Part shown: piece after piece, positions 1 through 8,255 of the stretch
Layout of the letters: the number at the start of each line of letters is the position of its first letter
Position numbering within the stretch: position 1 is the first letter of the stretch
Assembly: GCA_964466315.1 (NCBI GenBank)
Contig: CAYXNS010000007.1
Location: 14,513 to 78,512, forward strand
Length of the DNA stretch: 64,000 nucleotides
Reading direction: 5' to 3'
DNA from: SMWC01 sp964466315
GTDB lineage: Bacteria; Pseudomonadota; Gammaproteobacteria; Steroidobacterales; Rariloculaceae
Program-made: the position numbers and the translations under genes
Notes under the pieces: generated by a model
Database searches by the model: none
Told to the model about the DNA's origin: nothing
The model's input: only the letters and a program-made list of their open reading frames with translations

Positions 1-213
1 GCCATCGTCGCATCGCGGCGGGGGCAGGGCGTCGGTACAGCGCTCATGAAGCTCACACACGGCGTCGCGAAAGAGCACGGGCTCGACGGCGTTTGGTGCA
101 ATGCGCAGGTCTCGGCACAGCCATTCTACGAAGGTCTCGGTTACCGCGTCACGAGTGCTGAGCCGTTCAACGAGGCGGGCATCCCGCACGTGCGGATGGA
201 GTGCGCGCTGTGA
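1..213 (+). CDS. GNAT-family N-acetyltransferase, C-terminal part (5' end outside the window)
   Basis: Frame 1 is open from the first base and ends at TGA 211-213, giving 70 residues. The acetyl-CoA binding motif A is visible as RRGQGVGTAL near the left edge, followed by the motif-B-like NAQVSAQPFYEGLGY and a tail containing NEAGIPHVRME. This ending is typical of small GNAT enzymes of the ElaA/YjcF kind, which transfer an acetyl group from acetyl-CoA to an amine. The N-terminal half is missing because the window begins inside the gene. The substrate cannot be inferred. The stop codon is immediately followed by an inverted-repeat element shared with the convergent neighbour. Confidence 0.85.
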   Translation, partial: AIVASRRGQGVGTALMKLTHGVAKEHGLDGVWCNAQVSAQPFYEGLGYRVTSAEPFNEAGIPHVRMECAL

Positions 214-310
214 AGAAAGAGGCCGTGTCCCTTTTCTCTTGAGATCATCTTCAATAATTACGGAGTTTATGAAAAAAGGGACGCGGCCCCTTTTTTTGTC
301 TCTTTTTTCT
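212..310. repeat. A-rich inverted repeat / bidirectional terminator, copy 1
   Basis: The gap between two convergent genes is wholly occupied by an inverted repeat. The left arm GGCCGTGTCCCTTTT (221-235) pairs with AAAAGGGACGCGGCC (about 274-288) with one G-T wobble over 15 positions, and T runs follow on both strands. The outer ends read TGAAGAAA on the plus strand and TAAAAGAAAA on the minus strand, so the element contains or abuts the stop codons of both flanking genes. It should act as a terminator for both. Related copies lie at about 1111, 8887, 18863 and 40983. Confidence 0.7.
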
Positions 311-311
311 T

Positions 312-1019
312 TTACTGCGGTATCGGCCGGAAGTAGTAGTTGAACGGTGAGCCAAGGCGGCCGGCATTGCCGCGTACAATCAACATATGCTCGATCACGT
401 GGGCGGCCAAAAGATCCCCCATGTCGACGACTTCGAAGCCGATGCCGGTCACGAGACCGGCGATGACAGCCTTCGCGTCGGCGTCGTTGCCGCAGATCGG
501 GATCGTGACAGGACCACCTGCGATCTCGGGATTGGACATCGTCTCCGAACTCAGCGTGTTGAAGGCCTTCACAACCATCGAGTGCGGCGCCCAACTCTGG
601 ATCATCTGTGCGGTGGATGTGCCGACATCCATATGGCGCATGCCCACATCGTCGACGCGTACTGCATTATTTGGATCGAGAATGATCTTACCCGACAGAT
701 CGCCGAGACTTCTGAGCGCCACCTCGGCATCAGCCCACTTCGTCGCCATAACGACGATGTCGGCGGCGGCAGCCGCAGCCGCCGGCAGCATTGCGACCGC
801 ATTGCCTTCCGTACGGGCCACGAGAGCCTGCACATCTGCTCGATGCGGCTCACGCGAACCGTAAACGATGCCGTGGCCAAGCTCCGAGAACCGCGGTCCG
901 AGCGCGCCGCCAACATTACCCGTGCCTATGACGGCGATCGTCTCTGCCGAGAGTGGGCTGGACAAGCCGCTGACCAGTACGATCAGGCCCGATAACATGA
1001 TGCGAGTTGGGAAATTCAT
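312..1019 (-). CDS. Exported NADP-oxidoreductase (F420-dependent-like) Rossmann-fold protein
   Basis: The 235-residue product starts with a Sec-type signal peptide (hydrophobic stretch about residues 9-22, likely cleavage after SPLSAE or nearby). A Rossmann nucleotide-binding core follows directly: TIAVIGTGNVGGALGPRF with the GxGxxG-type loop, then GSREP at the end of beta-2, where NADP-binding members contact the 2'-phosphate. The body (DIVVMATKW, KIILDPNN, VKAFNTL) matches the family known as NADP oxidoreductase, coenzyme F420-dependent. A signal peptide on this normally cytoplasmic fold is unusual, because free NADP is not expected in the periplasm. Cofactor and substrate are unknown. Confidence 0.7.
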   Translation of the reverse strand: MNFPTRIMLSGLIVLVSGLSSPLSAETIAVIGTGNVGGALGPRFSELGHGIVYGSREPHRADVQALVARTEGNAVAMLPAAAAAAADIVVMATKWADAEVALRSLGDLSGKIILDPNNAVRVDDVGMRHMDVGTSTAQMIQSWAPHSMVVKAFNTLSSETMSNPEIAGGPVTIPICGNDADAKAVIAGLVTGIGFEVVDMGDLLAAHVIEHMLIVRGNAGRLGSPFNYYFRPIPQ

Positions 1020-1110
1020 AACGTGGCCTCCTCCAGAATATTGTCCATTCGGTCATTAAAGACCGGTTCCATTATCATAAACGGCAAATCGCGGCCAGAA
1101 AAAGGGGAGG

Positions 1111-1151
1111 TGAAGAAAAGGGCCCATCAAAAAGGGCCGCGTCCCTTTTTT
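1111..1151 (-). repeat. A-rich inverted repeat / terminator, copy 2
   Basis: AAAAAGGG and CCCTTTTT flank a 6-nt centre at 1129-1150, forming a compact hairpin directly behind the stop codon of the downstream-reading aldehyde dehydrogenase gene (TGA at 1151-1153 on the minus strand). The core GGGCCGCGTCCC is the same as one arm of copy 1 at 272-288, and the other side begins TGAAGAAAAGGGCCC as in the other copies. It is likely a terminator for the minus-strand operon. Confidence 0.6.
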
Positions 1152-2671
1152 CAGTCGTTGCTGGGAAATGAGAACTTCACGCGTTCACGCTTGCCGCTCG
1201 CGGGCCAGCGCTGGCTCATCGTCTTGCGCTGCGTGTAGAAACGTACGGCGTCGGGGCCGTAGATAGCCAGATCGCCGAAGAGCGACCGCTTCCAGCCACC
1301 GAAGCTGTGGCAGGCGACGGGTACCGGCAGCGGCACATTGATGCCGACCATCCCTGCCTTGACGTGATCGCTGAAGTAGCGTGCGGTTTCGCCGTCGCGC
1401 GTAAAGATGCAGGTGCCGTTACCGAACTCGTGATCGTCCACTAGTTGCATGGCTTCGTCGAGACTGCCGACGCGAACGATGCATAAGACCGGACCGAAAA
1501 TTTCGTCTGTATAGATGTCCATGCCGGGCTCAACACGATCGAAAAGATTGCCGCCGAGGAAGAAGCCGTCTTCGTGCCCAGGTACTAATATACCTCGACC
1601 GTCGACGATGAGTTCCGCGCCCGCTTCGACACCACGATTGACGTAACCTTTCACCTTATCACGATGCGCGCCCGTAACGAGCGGCCCCATGTCGTTGCCG
1701 TCGTCTGTTCCCGGGCCGATCTTGAGTTCACGCACCTGCGCCGCGAGCTTGTCCACCACCTCGTCCGCAACGTCGCCGACAGTAACGACAACCGAGATCG
1801 CCATGCAGCGCTCGCCGCAGGAACCGTAGGCCGCGCCCATGAGCGCGTTGACGGCGTTGTCGACGTCAGCATCCGGCATGACGATCGCGTGATTCTTGGC
1901 GCCACCGAGCGCCTGAACACGTTTGCCTTTTGCGGAGCCGTAGATCCGTTCCGCGACCGGCGTCGAGCCGACAAAGCTCACGGCCACGACACGGGGATCG
2001 GCCAAGAGCGCATCAACTGTCTCCTTATCTCCGTTGACGACGTTGAGCACACCTTTCGGCAACCCGGCTTCGTAAAGCAATTCCGCGACGAGCAGCGTAC
2101 TGCTCGGATCGTGTTCCGACGGCTTCAACATGAACGTATTGCCGCAGGCGAGAGCGATCGGATACATCCACAGCGGTACCATGGCCGGGAAGTTGAACGG
2201 CGTTATCCCCAGGACGATGCCGAGTGGCTGCTTCTCGGACCAGTTGTCAATACCCGGCCCGGCATTGCGGTTGTGTTCGCCCTTTAGTAGCTCGGGAGCG
2301 GCGCAGGCGTACTCGACATTCTCGATGCCGCGCCGCAGTTCGCCGCGCGCGTCGGCCAACACTTTACCGTGCTCGTCGGTGATCAACGCGATGACTCGTT
2401 CCTTATTCTTCTCGAGCAGCTCCTTGAAGCGGAACAGGATGCGTGCACGTTTCACTGGCGGCATCTGCCGCCATGCGGGATACGCTTCCGCCGCCACGCT
2501 GACGGCGCGCTCGATGGTCGCCGCGTCTGCAACCTGTGCCTCACGCGTGATCTGACCGGTCGCTGGGTTGTAGACGGGCGTCACTCGCGAACCGCCTTCG
2601 ACGCGTTCGCCACCGATCAAATGTCCCACGACGCCCGGAGAGGTCACGGCTTCCTGTGTCGCGGAACTCAT
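1151..2671 (-). CDS. mmsA: CoA-acylating methylmalonate/malonate-semialdehyde dehydrogenase
   Basis: 506 residues, the usual size for this family. The enzyme oxidises methylmalonate or malonate semialdehyde to propionyl- or acetyl-CoA with NAD and CoA. Hallmarks are GITPFNFPAMVPLWMYPIAL, NTFMLKPSEHDPS, and the active-site region GSCGERCMAIS with the nucleophilic Cys. The start chosen is ATG at 2671, because it gives the conserved N-terminus (HLIGGERVEG) and overlaps the upstream aminotransferase stop in an ATGA junction. The frame remains open further upstream, but that stretch is the shadow of the aminotransferase gene. With the neighbour it forms a two-step pathway: amine to semialdehyde to acyl-CoA. 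Confidence 0.92.
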   Translation of the reverse strand: MSSATQEAVTSPGVVGHLIGGERVEGGSRVTPVYNPATGQITREAQVADAATIERAVSVAAEAYPAWRQMPPVKRARILFRFKELLEKNKERVIALITDEHGKVLADARGELRRGIENVEYACAAPELLKGEHNRNAGPGIDNWSEKQPLGIVLGITPFNFPAMVPLWMYPIALACGNTFMLKPSEHDPSSTLLVAELLYEAGLPKGVLNVVNGDKETVDALLADPRVVAVSFVGSTPVAERIYGSAKGKRVQALGGAKNHAIVMPDADVDNAVNALMGAAYGSCGERCMAISVVVTVGDVADEVVDKLAAQVRELKIGPGTDDGNDMGPLVTGAHRDKVKGYVNRGVEAGAELIVDGRGILVPGHEDGFFLGGNLFDRVEPGMDIYTDEIFGPVLCIVRVGSLDEAMQLVDDHEFGNGTCIFTRDGETARYFSDHVKAGMVGINVPLPVPVACHSFGGWKRSLFGDLAIYGPDAVRFYTQRKTMSQRWPASGKRERVKFSFPSND

Positions 2672-4002
2672 GGCAGCGTCCCGATCACGTCGTTCAGGAC
2701 ATTGAATGTGAAGTCGATGTCCTCCTTCTCGACAATAAACGGCGGCGCAACCGCGAGACAGTCGCCCGCGTAGCGCACATAGAGGCCCTTCTCCCAACAG
2801 TCCTGAGCCACCTCCGCCGGACGGCGCGCCGGCTCGTCGGGGTAGGTTTCGAGCTGGATCGCGCCGGTCAGAGCGAAGTTGCGGATGTCGAGAATATACG
2901 GCAGGCCCTTGAGGCCGTGGATTGCATCCTCGAAGTAAGGCGCCAGCTCGGCACAACGTTGCGCGAGCTTCTCCTCCTCGAGAATATCGAGGGCCGCGAG
3001 TGCGGCCGCGCAGGCGATCGGATGACCGGAGCAGGTATAACCATGCGGGAACTCGGTCGCGTAGCCCGGCCCGCCGTTGACCATGAATGTTTCGTAGATC
3101 TCGGATCTAGCGACCGTCGCGCCCATTGGTGCGCAGCCGTTAGTCAGTGCTTTGGCGAGACAGAGGATGTCGGGGACGACGCCGAATGTGTCGGCAGCGA
3201 AATTCCGGCCGGTACGCCCGAACCCGGTAATGACCTCATCGAAGATCAAGAGAATCCCGTGTTCCGTACAGATCTCGCGGAGCCGCTCCAAATACCCCAC
3301 AGGCGGCAGGATGACACCGGCGGATCCCGAGAGCGGTTCGACGATTACAGCCGCGATGTTTTTCGCGCCGTGCTCTTCGACGAGCACCTCTAGATCTTCC
3401 GCGAGTTCGACGCCTTTGTCGGGCAAGCCTCGCGAGAACGCGTTGTCGCGCAGCAATGTGTGCGGCAGATGCACCGTATCCACGAGTTCGCCGTAAAGGG
3501 CACGGTTCGACGGAATGCCACCGACACTGGTACCACCAAAATTCACGCCGTGGTACCCCTTACCGCGACCGATGAACTTCGTCCGCTCGGGCTCACCCTT
3601 CAGATGCCAATAGGCCCGCGCCATTTTTAGCGCCGTTTCGACAGCTTCTGAGCCCGAATTAGAGAAGAACACGTAGTCCAGATCGGCGGGGGCCATTTCC
3701 TTGATTCGGTTTGCCAGTTGGAATGCCTGCGGGTGACCGAACTGAAACGCCGGCGAATAATCGAGTGTCGCAATCTGACTCGTTACGGCGATCGCAATCT
3801 CGCGCCGGTTGTGACCCATGCTGCAACACCAGAGCCCGGAAAGACTGTCGAAGATCCGGCGGCCGTCCGCGCTCAGATAGTAGCAGCCGTCGGCGCCAAC
3901 AATCATGCGCGGGTTGTCTTTCATGAGTCGGTTGCCGGTATACGGCATCCAGTACACTTCGAGTTCCTCTCGCGTCAGGTGATCCGATCGATCAGTATTC
4001 AT
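2668..4002 (-). CDS. Class III (omega-) aminotransferase, beta-alanine:pyruvate type
   Basis: 444 residues, PLP-dependent fold type I. The N-terminal EVYWMPYTGNR segment and DSLSGLWCCSMGH are typical of beta-alanine:pyruvate and related omega-aminotransferases. FDEVITGFGRTG carries the PLP-binding Asp, and the Lys of CLAKALTNG is the Schiff-base residue. Coupling by a 4-nt overlap to mmsA suggests that its product is malonate (or methylmalonate) semialdehyde, that is beta-alanine or 3-aminoisobutyrate breakdown. Other omega-amino acids or polyamine derivatives are possible. The gene symbol is left blank because several isofunctional names exist. Confidence 0.88.
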   Translation of the reverse strand: MNTDRSDHLTREELEVYWMPYTGNRLMKDNPRMIVGADGCYYLSADGRRIFDSLSGLWCCSMGHNRREIAIAVTSQIATLDYSPAFQFGHPQAFQLANRIKEMAPADLDYVFFSNSGSEAVETALKMARAYWHLKGEPERTKFIGRGKGYHGVNFGGTSVGGIPSNRALYGELVDTVHLPHTLLRDNAFSRGLPDKGVELAEDLEVLVEEHGAKNIAAVIVEPLSGSAGVILPPVGYLERLREICTEHGILLIFDEVITGFGRTGRNFAADTFGVVPDILCLAKALTNGCAPMGATVARSEIYETFMVNGGPGYATEFPHGYTCSGHPIACAAALAALDILEEEKLAQRCAELAPYFEDAIHGLKGLPYILDIRNFALTGAIQLETYPDEPARRPAEVAQDCWEKGLYVRYAGDCLAVAPPFIVEKEDIDFTFNVLNDVIGTLP

Positions 4003-4035
4003 TGCTGCAATTTTCTGGTGCCAGCCGCTCCACCA

Positions 4036-5223
4036 CTAATAAACCTCGAACAAGCCGGCCGCGCCCATGCCACCGCCGATGCACATTGTAGTAACGACAT
4101 ACCTCGCGCCGCGGCGTTTGCCCTCGATCAGTGCGTGCCCGGCCAGGCGCGCGCCCGTCATTCCATAGGGATGACCGATCGAGATCGAGCCGCCATCGAC
4201 GTTCAGTATCTCGGAAGGAATACCGAGCCTGTCGCGGCAGTAAACGGTCTGCACGGCAAACGCCTCGTTGAGTTCCCAAAGGCCAATGTCGTCCATTGTG
4301 AGGCCCTGGCGTTCGAGCAGTCGCGGTACCGCAAATACGGGGCCGATACCCATCTCGTCGGGATCACAGCCCGCAACGGCCAGGCCGCGAAACGCACCAA
4401 GCGGCACCATGTTGCGTTGCTCCGCGAATCTGCTGTCGACCACGGTGCAGGCCGACGCGCCGTCCGAAAGCTGGGACGCATTACCGGCCGTTATGCAGTG
4501 GCCCTCGCCAAAAACGGGCTTCAAAGCCGCGAGGCCTTCAAGCGAGGTATCGGGGCGATTACCTTCATCCTTCGTCAGCTCGACTTCCTCTTCGCTGACT
4601 TCACCCGTCTCCTTGTCCTTGACCTTCTTTATCGCCCGCATCGGCACGATTTCCTTGTCGAACCGTCCCTTGGCCTGCGCGGCAGCCGTGCGCTGCTGAC
4701 TTGTAAGTGCGTACTCGTCTTGAGTCTCGCGAGAGATACCGTAACGTTTGGCCACAATCTCGGCTGTCTCGATCATCGTCATGAAGATGTCGGGCGCCAG
4801 CTCGAGCAGTTCCGGGTCCTTGTAGTAATAGGTATTCGTGTGCTCGTTCTGCACGAGCGAGATCTGTTCGAGGCCGCCCGCGACCGCAGCCGGTACACCG
4901 TCGACGATGACACGCTGCGAAGCGACCGCGATGGCCTGCAGACCCGACGAGCACTGCCTGCTCACGGTCAATCCCGACACCTCCACCGGCATTCCGGCGC
5001 GTAAAGCGATTTGACGCGCGATATTGCTGCCCGTGGTCCCCTGCGCGCGGCCAACGCCCATGATGACGTCCTCGATCTCGCCGGGGTCGAGGCCGCTGCG
5101 CTCGAGCGCATGACTCACGGCATGCGCGCCAAGCGTTGCGCCGTAGGTATCGTTGAACGCGCCGCGATAGGCCTTGCCGATCGGCGTGCGCGCCGTCGAA
5201 ACGATTACTGCTTCTTTCGTCAT
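4036..5223 (-). CDS. Acetyl-CoA C-acyltransferase (thiolase)
   Basis: 395 residues, standard thiolase length. The nucleophilic Cys lies in SRQCSSGLQAI (about residue 90). The C-terminal catalytic motifs are NEAFAVQ, ISIGHPYGMTGARL (His) and CIGGGMGAAG (second Cys). Thiolases interconvert 3-ketoacyl-CoA plus CoA with acyl-CoA and acetyl-CoA. The start MTKEAVIVSTARTPIG at 5223 is the conserved one; the open frame upstream lacks homology. The gene lies 33 nt ahead of the aminotransferase-dehydrogenase pair on the same strand and may be cotranscribed, linking their acyl-CoA products to central metabolism. Substrate chain length cannot be told. Confidence 0.92.
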   Translation of the reverse strand: MTKEAVIVSTARTPIGKAYRGAFNDTYGATLGAHAVSHALERSGLDPGEIEDVIMGVGRAQGTTGSNIARQIALRAGMPVEVSGLTVSRQCSSGLQAIAVASQRVIVDGVPAAVAGGLEQISLVQNEHTNTYYYKDPELLELAPDIFMTMIETAEIVAKRYGISRETQDEYALTSQQRTAAAQAKGRFDKEIVPMRAIKKVKDKETGEVSEEEVELTKDEGNRPDTSLEGLAALKPVFGEGHCITAGNASQLSDGASACTVVDSRFAEQRNMVPLGAFRGLAVAGCDPDEMGIGPVFAVPRLLERQGLTMDDIGLWELNEAFAVQTVYCRDRLGIPSEILNVDGGSISIGHPYGMTGARLAGHALIEGKRRGARYVVTTMCIGGGMGAAGLFEVY

Positions 5224-5430
5224 GTTGATCCGTGTCGAGCGCGGCACCTGCCCCGGTGACATGGTCGCATAGTTGGGCTGCGGCGTGGAACCGCGGTGGA
5301 AAATAATCGCCGAGCAACGAAAACGCGGCCGGGCTGTAGTCAGGTCCGGCTTTGCCGGTCGGCGTACCTGCGAACTCGCCATCGTCGCTGGCCAAGTGCA
5401 ACTTCCCGGGTGTTTTCTACTTTTGAGTTC

Positions 5431-6498
5431 TCACTGCCACGGTACGGCGTTCAGTGTCGAGCGTCTCGAGATATCGGCGTCGCAAGGAAACTCATACATG
5501 GGCGTGTCGTTGGGCACGCGATGAAAAACGACTTGACTGGTGTAGAGCTCCGCAAGATACGTGGGATCCTCAAGCGTGTACTCGATCGTAAGTTCGCCGC
5601 CGTCCTCGTTGAGCGTATAACGCTCAGTAATACGCTTTTCTGCGCTCGAAGGAATATCGTAGCCGTTGCCGATGGGATCCAGGTTCGAAGCTAGACCGGC
5701 GCGCATCGGGGGAAACCGGATGCTTTCGACGATCAAGCTATTGTCCTCGAGACGGCCATGCCTCTGCCCAAACGCCGGCGGTGAGTTGTTGGCCTCGGCC
5801 GCACCCACTGTGAGCGGCCGCTCCACATCGTAGTACTCGTGATGCAAGATCAGGTCGTTGCCATCCACGACTATCTCGTAGAGGTAGGGTGGATAGAGAA
5901 TCGATGGAATATTTGGCGGTACGCACTGCATACCCGGCGTGTTCAACGGATCGAAACCCTCACGGGCCGCGCGGCCCGCCGTGTTGAGGGGTAGCGGCGT
6001 ATCGGCGATGCGCTGACCGCCAGCCACGAAACTCAACCAGCGCCCCGCGAACCGCTCGATAACACTGATACCCGTGCGCGTGTCGATTATCCGATACTTC
6101 GGCGCGCGTACAATCGAACTCATGGCCTGAAAGAGCCGCCCGTCCGCCATCTGCAGATCGGCGCCGAACATCAGGTTTTTGTCGGTTCGACGGCCTCGTG
6201 GGCCGCGAATCGTGATCGGATCACCAACCTGCAGGGTCTCGGCCGTGATTCCGGTACGTCGTAATATCGCCGTGGAGTGAGCCTCCACTTCCCAACTGTC
6301 GAGTACGCCATCGCTATGCCGGACATCGATCAGAAAGAAAGAGTGGGGGCTGCGAATCTCGACAGATGTCAATGTGCCGGAGATCTCGATGACGTTGTTC
6401 GAGTCGAAATTTGCGGCGAACGAATGATGGGCGAGCGCGGCGCTTGTCCAGAAAGCGGCCACAAGAACCGGGGCGGATCTTCTAGGCACCTTCAACAT
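5431..6498 (-). CDS. Exported protein, DUF6152-like N-terminal domain
   Basis: 355 residues from ATG 6498, which has a purine-rich GGGAAGGG just upstream. Residues 1-24 form a signal peptide ending ALAHHSFA. The segment AHHSFAANFDSNNVIEISGTLTSVEIRSPHSFF is the usual opening of DUF6152-type exported proteins, followed by a small beta-barrel-like part (GDPITIRGPRGRR). The C-terminal two thirds resemble uncharacterised exported proteins that often sit beside DUF6152 in environmental Gammaproteobacteria. An upstream in-frame GTG at 6549 lacks support. Function unknown; it is probably periplasmic or surface-bound. Confidence 0.7.
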   Translation of the reverse strand: MLKVPRRSAPVLVAAFWTSAALAHHSFAANFDSNNVIEISGTLTSVEIRSPHSFFLIDVRHSDGVLDSWEVEAHSTAILRRTGITAETLQVGDPITIRGPRGRRTDKNLMFGADLQMADGRLFQAMSSIVRAPKYRIIDTRTGISVIERFAGRWLSFVAGGQRIADTPLPLNTAGRAAREGFDPLNTPGMQCVPPNIPSILYPPYLYEIVVDGNDLILHHEYYDVERPLTVGAAEANNSPPAFGQRHGRLEDNSLIVESIRFPPMRAGLASNLDPIGNGYDIPSSAEKRITERYTLNEDGGELTIEYTLEDPTYLAELYTSQVVFHRVPNDTPMYEFPCDADISRRSTLNAVPWQ

Positions 6499-6628
6499 CG
6501 CCCTTCCCGGCAACCGCGCCACGGAGCCCAGAAGGAGACTGATAGACACCGGGCCTCTCTATCCGCTGACCAAAGCCATGAGCGCCCGCGGGCATGGCGC
6601 TTGCTCGACGCGCTCGCCCGCGCTCGAA

Positions 6629-7519
6629 TCAGCGTCCGAGCCCACGCAGCACATCGCGGAGCGAGGGTCTCGAGTCGTCCTCGGGCTCTTCTGCGGGTTC
6701 GGGCGGCGCACCGGCTATCCCTTCCATGAGCGACACATGCTCGTAGCCGGCCGGCAATTCGAATACGGCTGAAGCCACGTTCTCTTCGCGCAACTGGGTG
6801 ACCTCGGTCGTCGTAGTCGTTACCGAAGCGTCACCGTCGCCGCTCATCGTCGTTACGACTTCATTGCGTAATGGTAGACATGTCATCGTTTCGTACTGTT
6901 GCTTGATGAGCTTGTCGAAATCGTCATTTCCCGTACGAAATCGGTCGGGACGGAGCCAGACGCGCAACCCATTAGCGTCGAGCTCATCCGAACACCAGAC
7001 TCGATTTTCCGTGTCGACACGACTCTCGCGGCCGAATCCAAAGACCGAGATGCTCATGGTGTAACCCGTGCGGTAATGAGCCAGTGTCGTGGGGAAACCC
7101 AGGATCGATTCTCCCGAGCTTTCGGAGACTTTCTCGTTCGAGAAGTCGCTGAACTCCATATTCACGACGCCGCCCATGGCCTCCATCATCGTGCCTGCCA
7201 TGCCGACGATCTGATCGAAATCGAGCATTGTAATCGTCATCTGCTCGGGGTTCACGAGAAAGAGCATCGCTCCCGCATCCTGGGTCACGAGATAACTCCC
7301 GGCCTGGAACAAGCCGACCTGTGCCGACTGCTGGAACTCGACCTTCGCGCTGTCGCCGTCCACCCAGGCGTGGACCGTGGAGACCTGGTTCCCACTGCCC
7401 TGGCCTGTCGCTTCATTAGAGGTTACGGCCTCGTAGTAGTAGCCGGCGTAGGAAGTACCGGGCCCGGCAGCCAGGATGAGCGCGGCTGCAGTCACTAGCG
7501 TGAATCTGAGGTCTTTCAT
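6629..7519 (-). CDS. Exported protein of unknown function (DUF4412-like)
   Basis: 296 residues with a clear signal peptide (MKDLRFTLVTAAALILAAG, cleavage near SYA-GYYY). The mature part is beta-strand-rich with regular AKVEFQ, YLVTQDAGAMLFLVNPEQMTI and FPTTLAHYRTGY patterns. This resembles DUF4412-type secreted or outer-membrane-associated proteins that carry a field reporting bound or modified residues, but that assignment is weak. The acidic, Pro-rich C-terminus (PPEPAEEPEDDS) is likely disordered. Its start overlaps the stop of a small upstream ORF in an ATGA junction. Confidence 0.6.
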   Translation of the reverse strand: MKDLRFTLVTAAALILAAGPGTSYAGYYYEAVTSNEATGQGSGNQVSTVHAWVDGDSAKVEFQQSAQVGLFQAGSYLVTQDAGAMLFLVNPEQMTITMLDFDQIVGMAGTMMEAMGGVVNMEFSDFSNEKVSESSGESILGFPTTLAHYRTGYTMSISVFGFGRESRVDTENRVWCSDELDANGLRVWLRPDRFRTGNDDFDKLIKQQYETMTCLPLRNEVVTTMSGDGDASVTTTTTEVTQLREENVASAVFELPAGYEHVSLMEGIAGAPPEPAEEPEDDSRPSLRDVLRGLGR

Positions 7520-7761
7520 GGTAACCCTCTGTTTATGGCGAGCCTGCGCCCGCTTAGATTACCACTATCGGGCAAGAAAGGGGCCGGGACGAAATCGAGG
7601 ATGAATCGATTGACCGGCACAGCCTGTGGCTCGATGTGGGCGTATTGACCGACCCAGCGGATTGTGACCTGTGCCTCGATCACGCTGTCCACGACGCACT
7701 GCTGCCCGGGGTAGAGGCGTGAGTCGTAAACCTCTTCCCGGACAGGGTATTTTCTTAACAT
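7516..7761 (-). CDS. Small hypothetical protein
   Basis: A possible 81-residue protein (starts MLRKYPVREEVYDSRLYPGQ) whose stop overlaps the start of the following exported protein in ATGA, suggesting translational coupling. ATG 7761 has GGAAGG about 8 nt upstream. The frame is open back to 7914, but the upstream part runs into the leader of the divergent HDOD gene, so the shorter form is preferred. No domain is recognised and there is no signal peptide. It could be spurious; the support is the overlap and the ribosome binding site only. Confidence 0.35.
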   Translation of the reverse strand: MLRKYPVREEVYDSRLYPGQQCVVDSVIEAQVTIRWVGQYAHIEPQAVPVNRFILDFVPAPFLPDSGNLSGRRLAINRGLP

Positions 7762-7943
7762 CAGGGGGCCTTCCCTGGCCACACACAGCCTAAGAATCAA
7801 CCAGCGGCCCAGGATCTTTAGCAAATGAGCCTCCAACGCACAGCTTCCGTCGAATTTCTTCCTAAAGTTCCCCGAGATATCGCCGATAATTCTAAGGGCA
7901 ATAAGAAGGGGCACTGTTCACGACTTCTTAGGAGCGGGAAAAA

Positions 7944-8255
7944 ATGACCCCGGAACTTCAAGCGCAGCTGGAGAGTTGCAAAACTTTACCCAGCCCGCCT
8001 GGCGTCGCAAGCCAAATCATCACGCTCGCTAACGATCCAGAGGTCGACTTGGGCAGTATCACCAAGATTCTCGCGATGGATCCCGCAATCACCATCAAGA
8101 TACTTCGGATCGCCAATTCTCCCATGTATGGGCAGCAGCGAAGATTGGAGAATCTCCATCAGGCCGTGGTCGTAATCGGCCTCAACGCAACGATATCAAT
8201 GTGGCGCGGCCTTGATCTAGGCTCCACATTGATGAAGCCTGCAACACTCGACTAG
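7944..8255 (+). pseudogene. Truncated HDOD-domain protein
   Basis: 103 codons. The first 80 or so match the start of the HDOD domain, including LPSPPGVASQIITLANDPEVDL, ILAMDPAITIKILRIANSPMYG and AVVVIGLNATI. A functional HDOD domain is about 190-200 residues and continues with a helical ALSFSLV-type segment; here the sequence diverges right after GLNATI and stops. The stop TAG shares the palindrome CTAG with the stop of the convergent zincin gene, so the missing part appears deleted. GGAG lies 9 nt before the ATG, and TAAGAAG (7902-7908) can pair with CTTCTTA (7924-7930) directly before it. HDOD proteins act in signalling, often with c-di-GMP. Remnant or minimal domain. Confidence 0.6.

Noticed and set aside
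2672..2956. 95-codon N-terminal extension of mmsA
   Set aside because: It is the antisense-phase shadow of the aminotransferase gene; the conserved dehydrogenase N-terminus begins at ATG 2671 in an ATGA overlap.
5224..5401. Open frames upstream of the thiolase that look protein-like
   Set aside because: No recognisable motif and no ribosome binding site; the openness follows from high GC. The gap otherwise shows only a small CCGGC-AAA-GCCGG hairpin.
7810..7900. Possible second c-di-GMP-I aptamer before the HDOD gene (AGCAAA and ACGCACAGC)
   Set aside because: The P1b stem and the 3' closing GGGTTACC-like block are missing, so the match is only to two short words.
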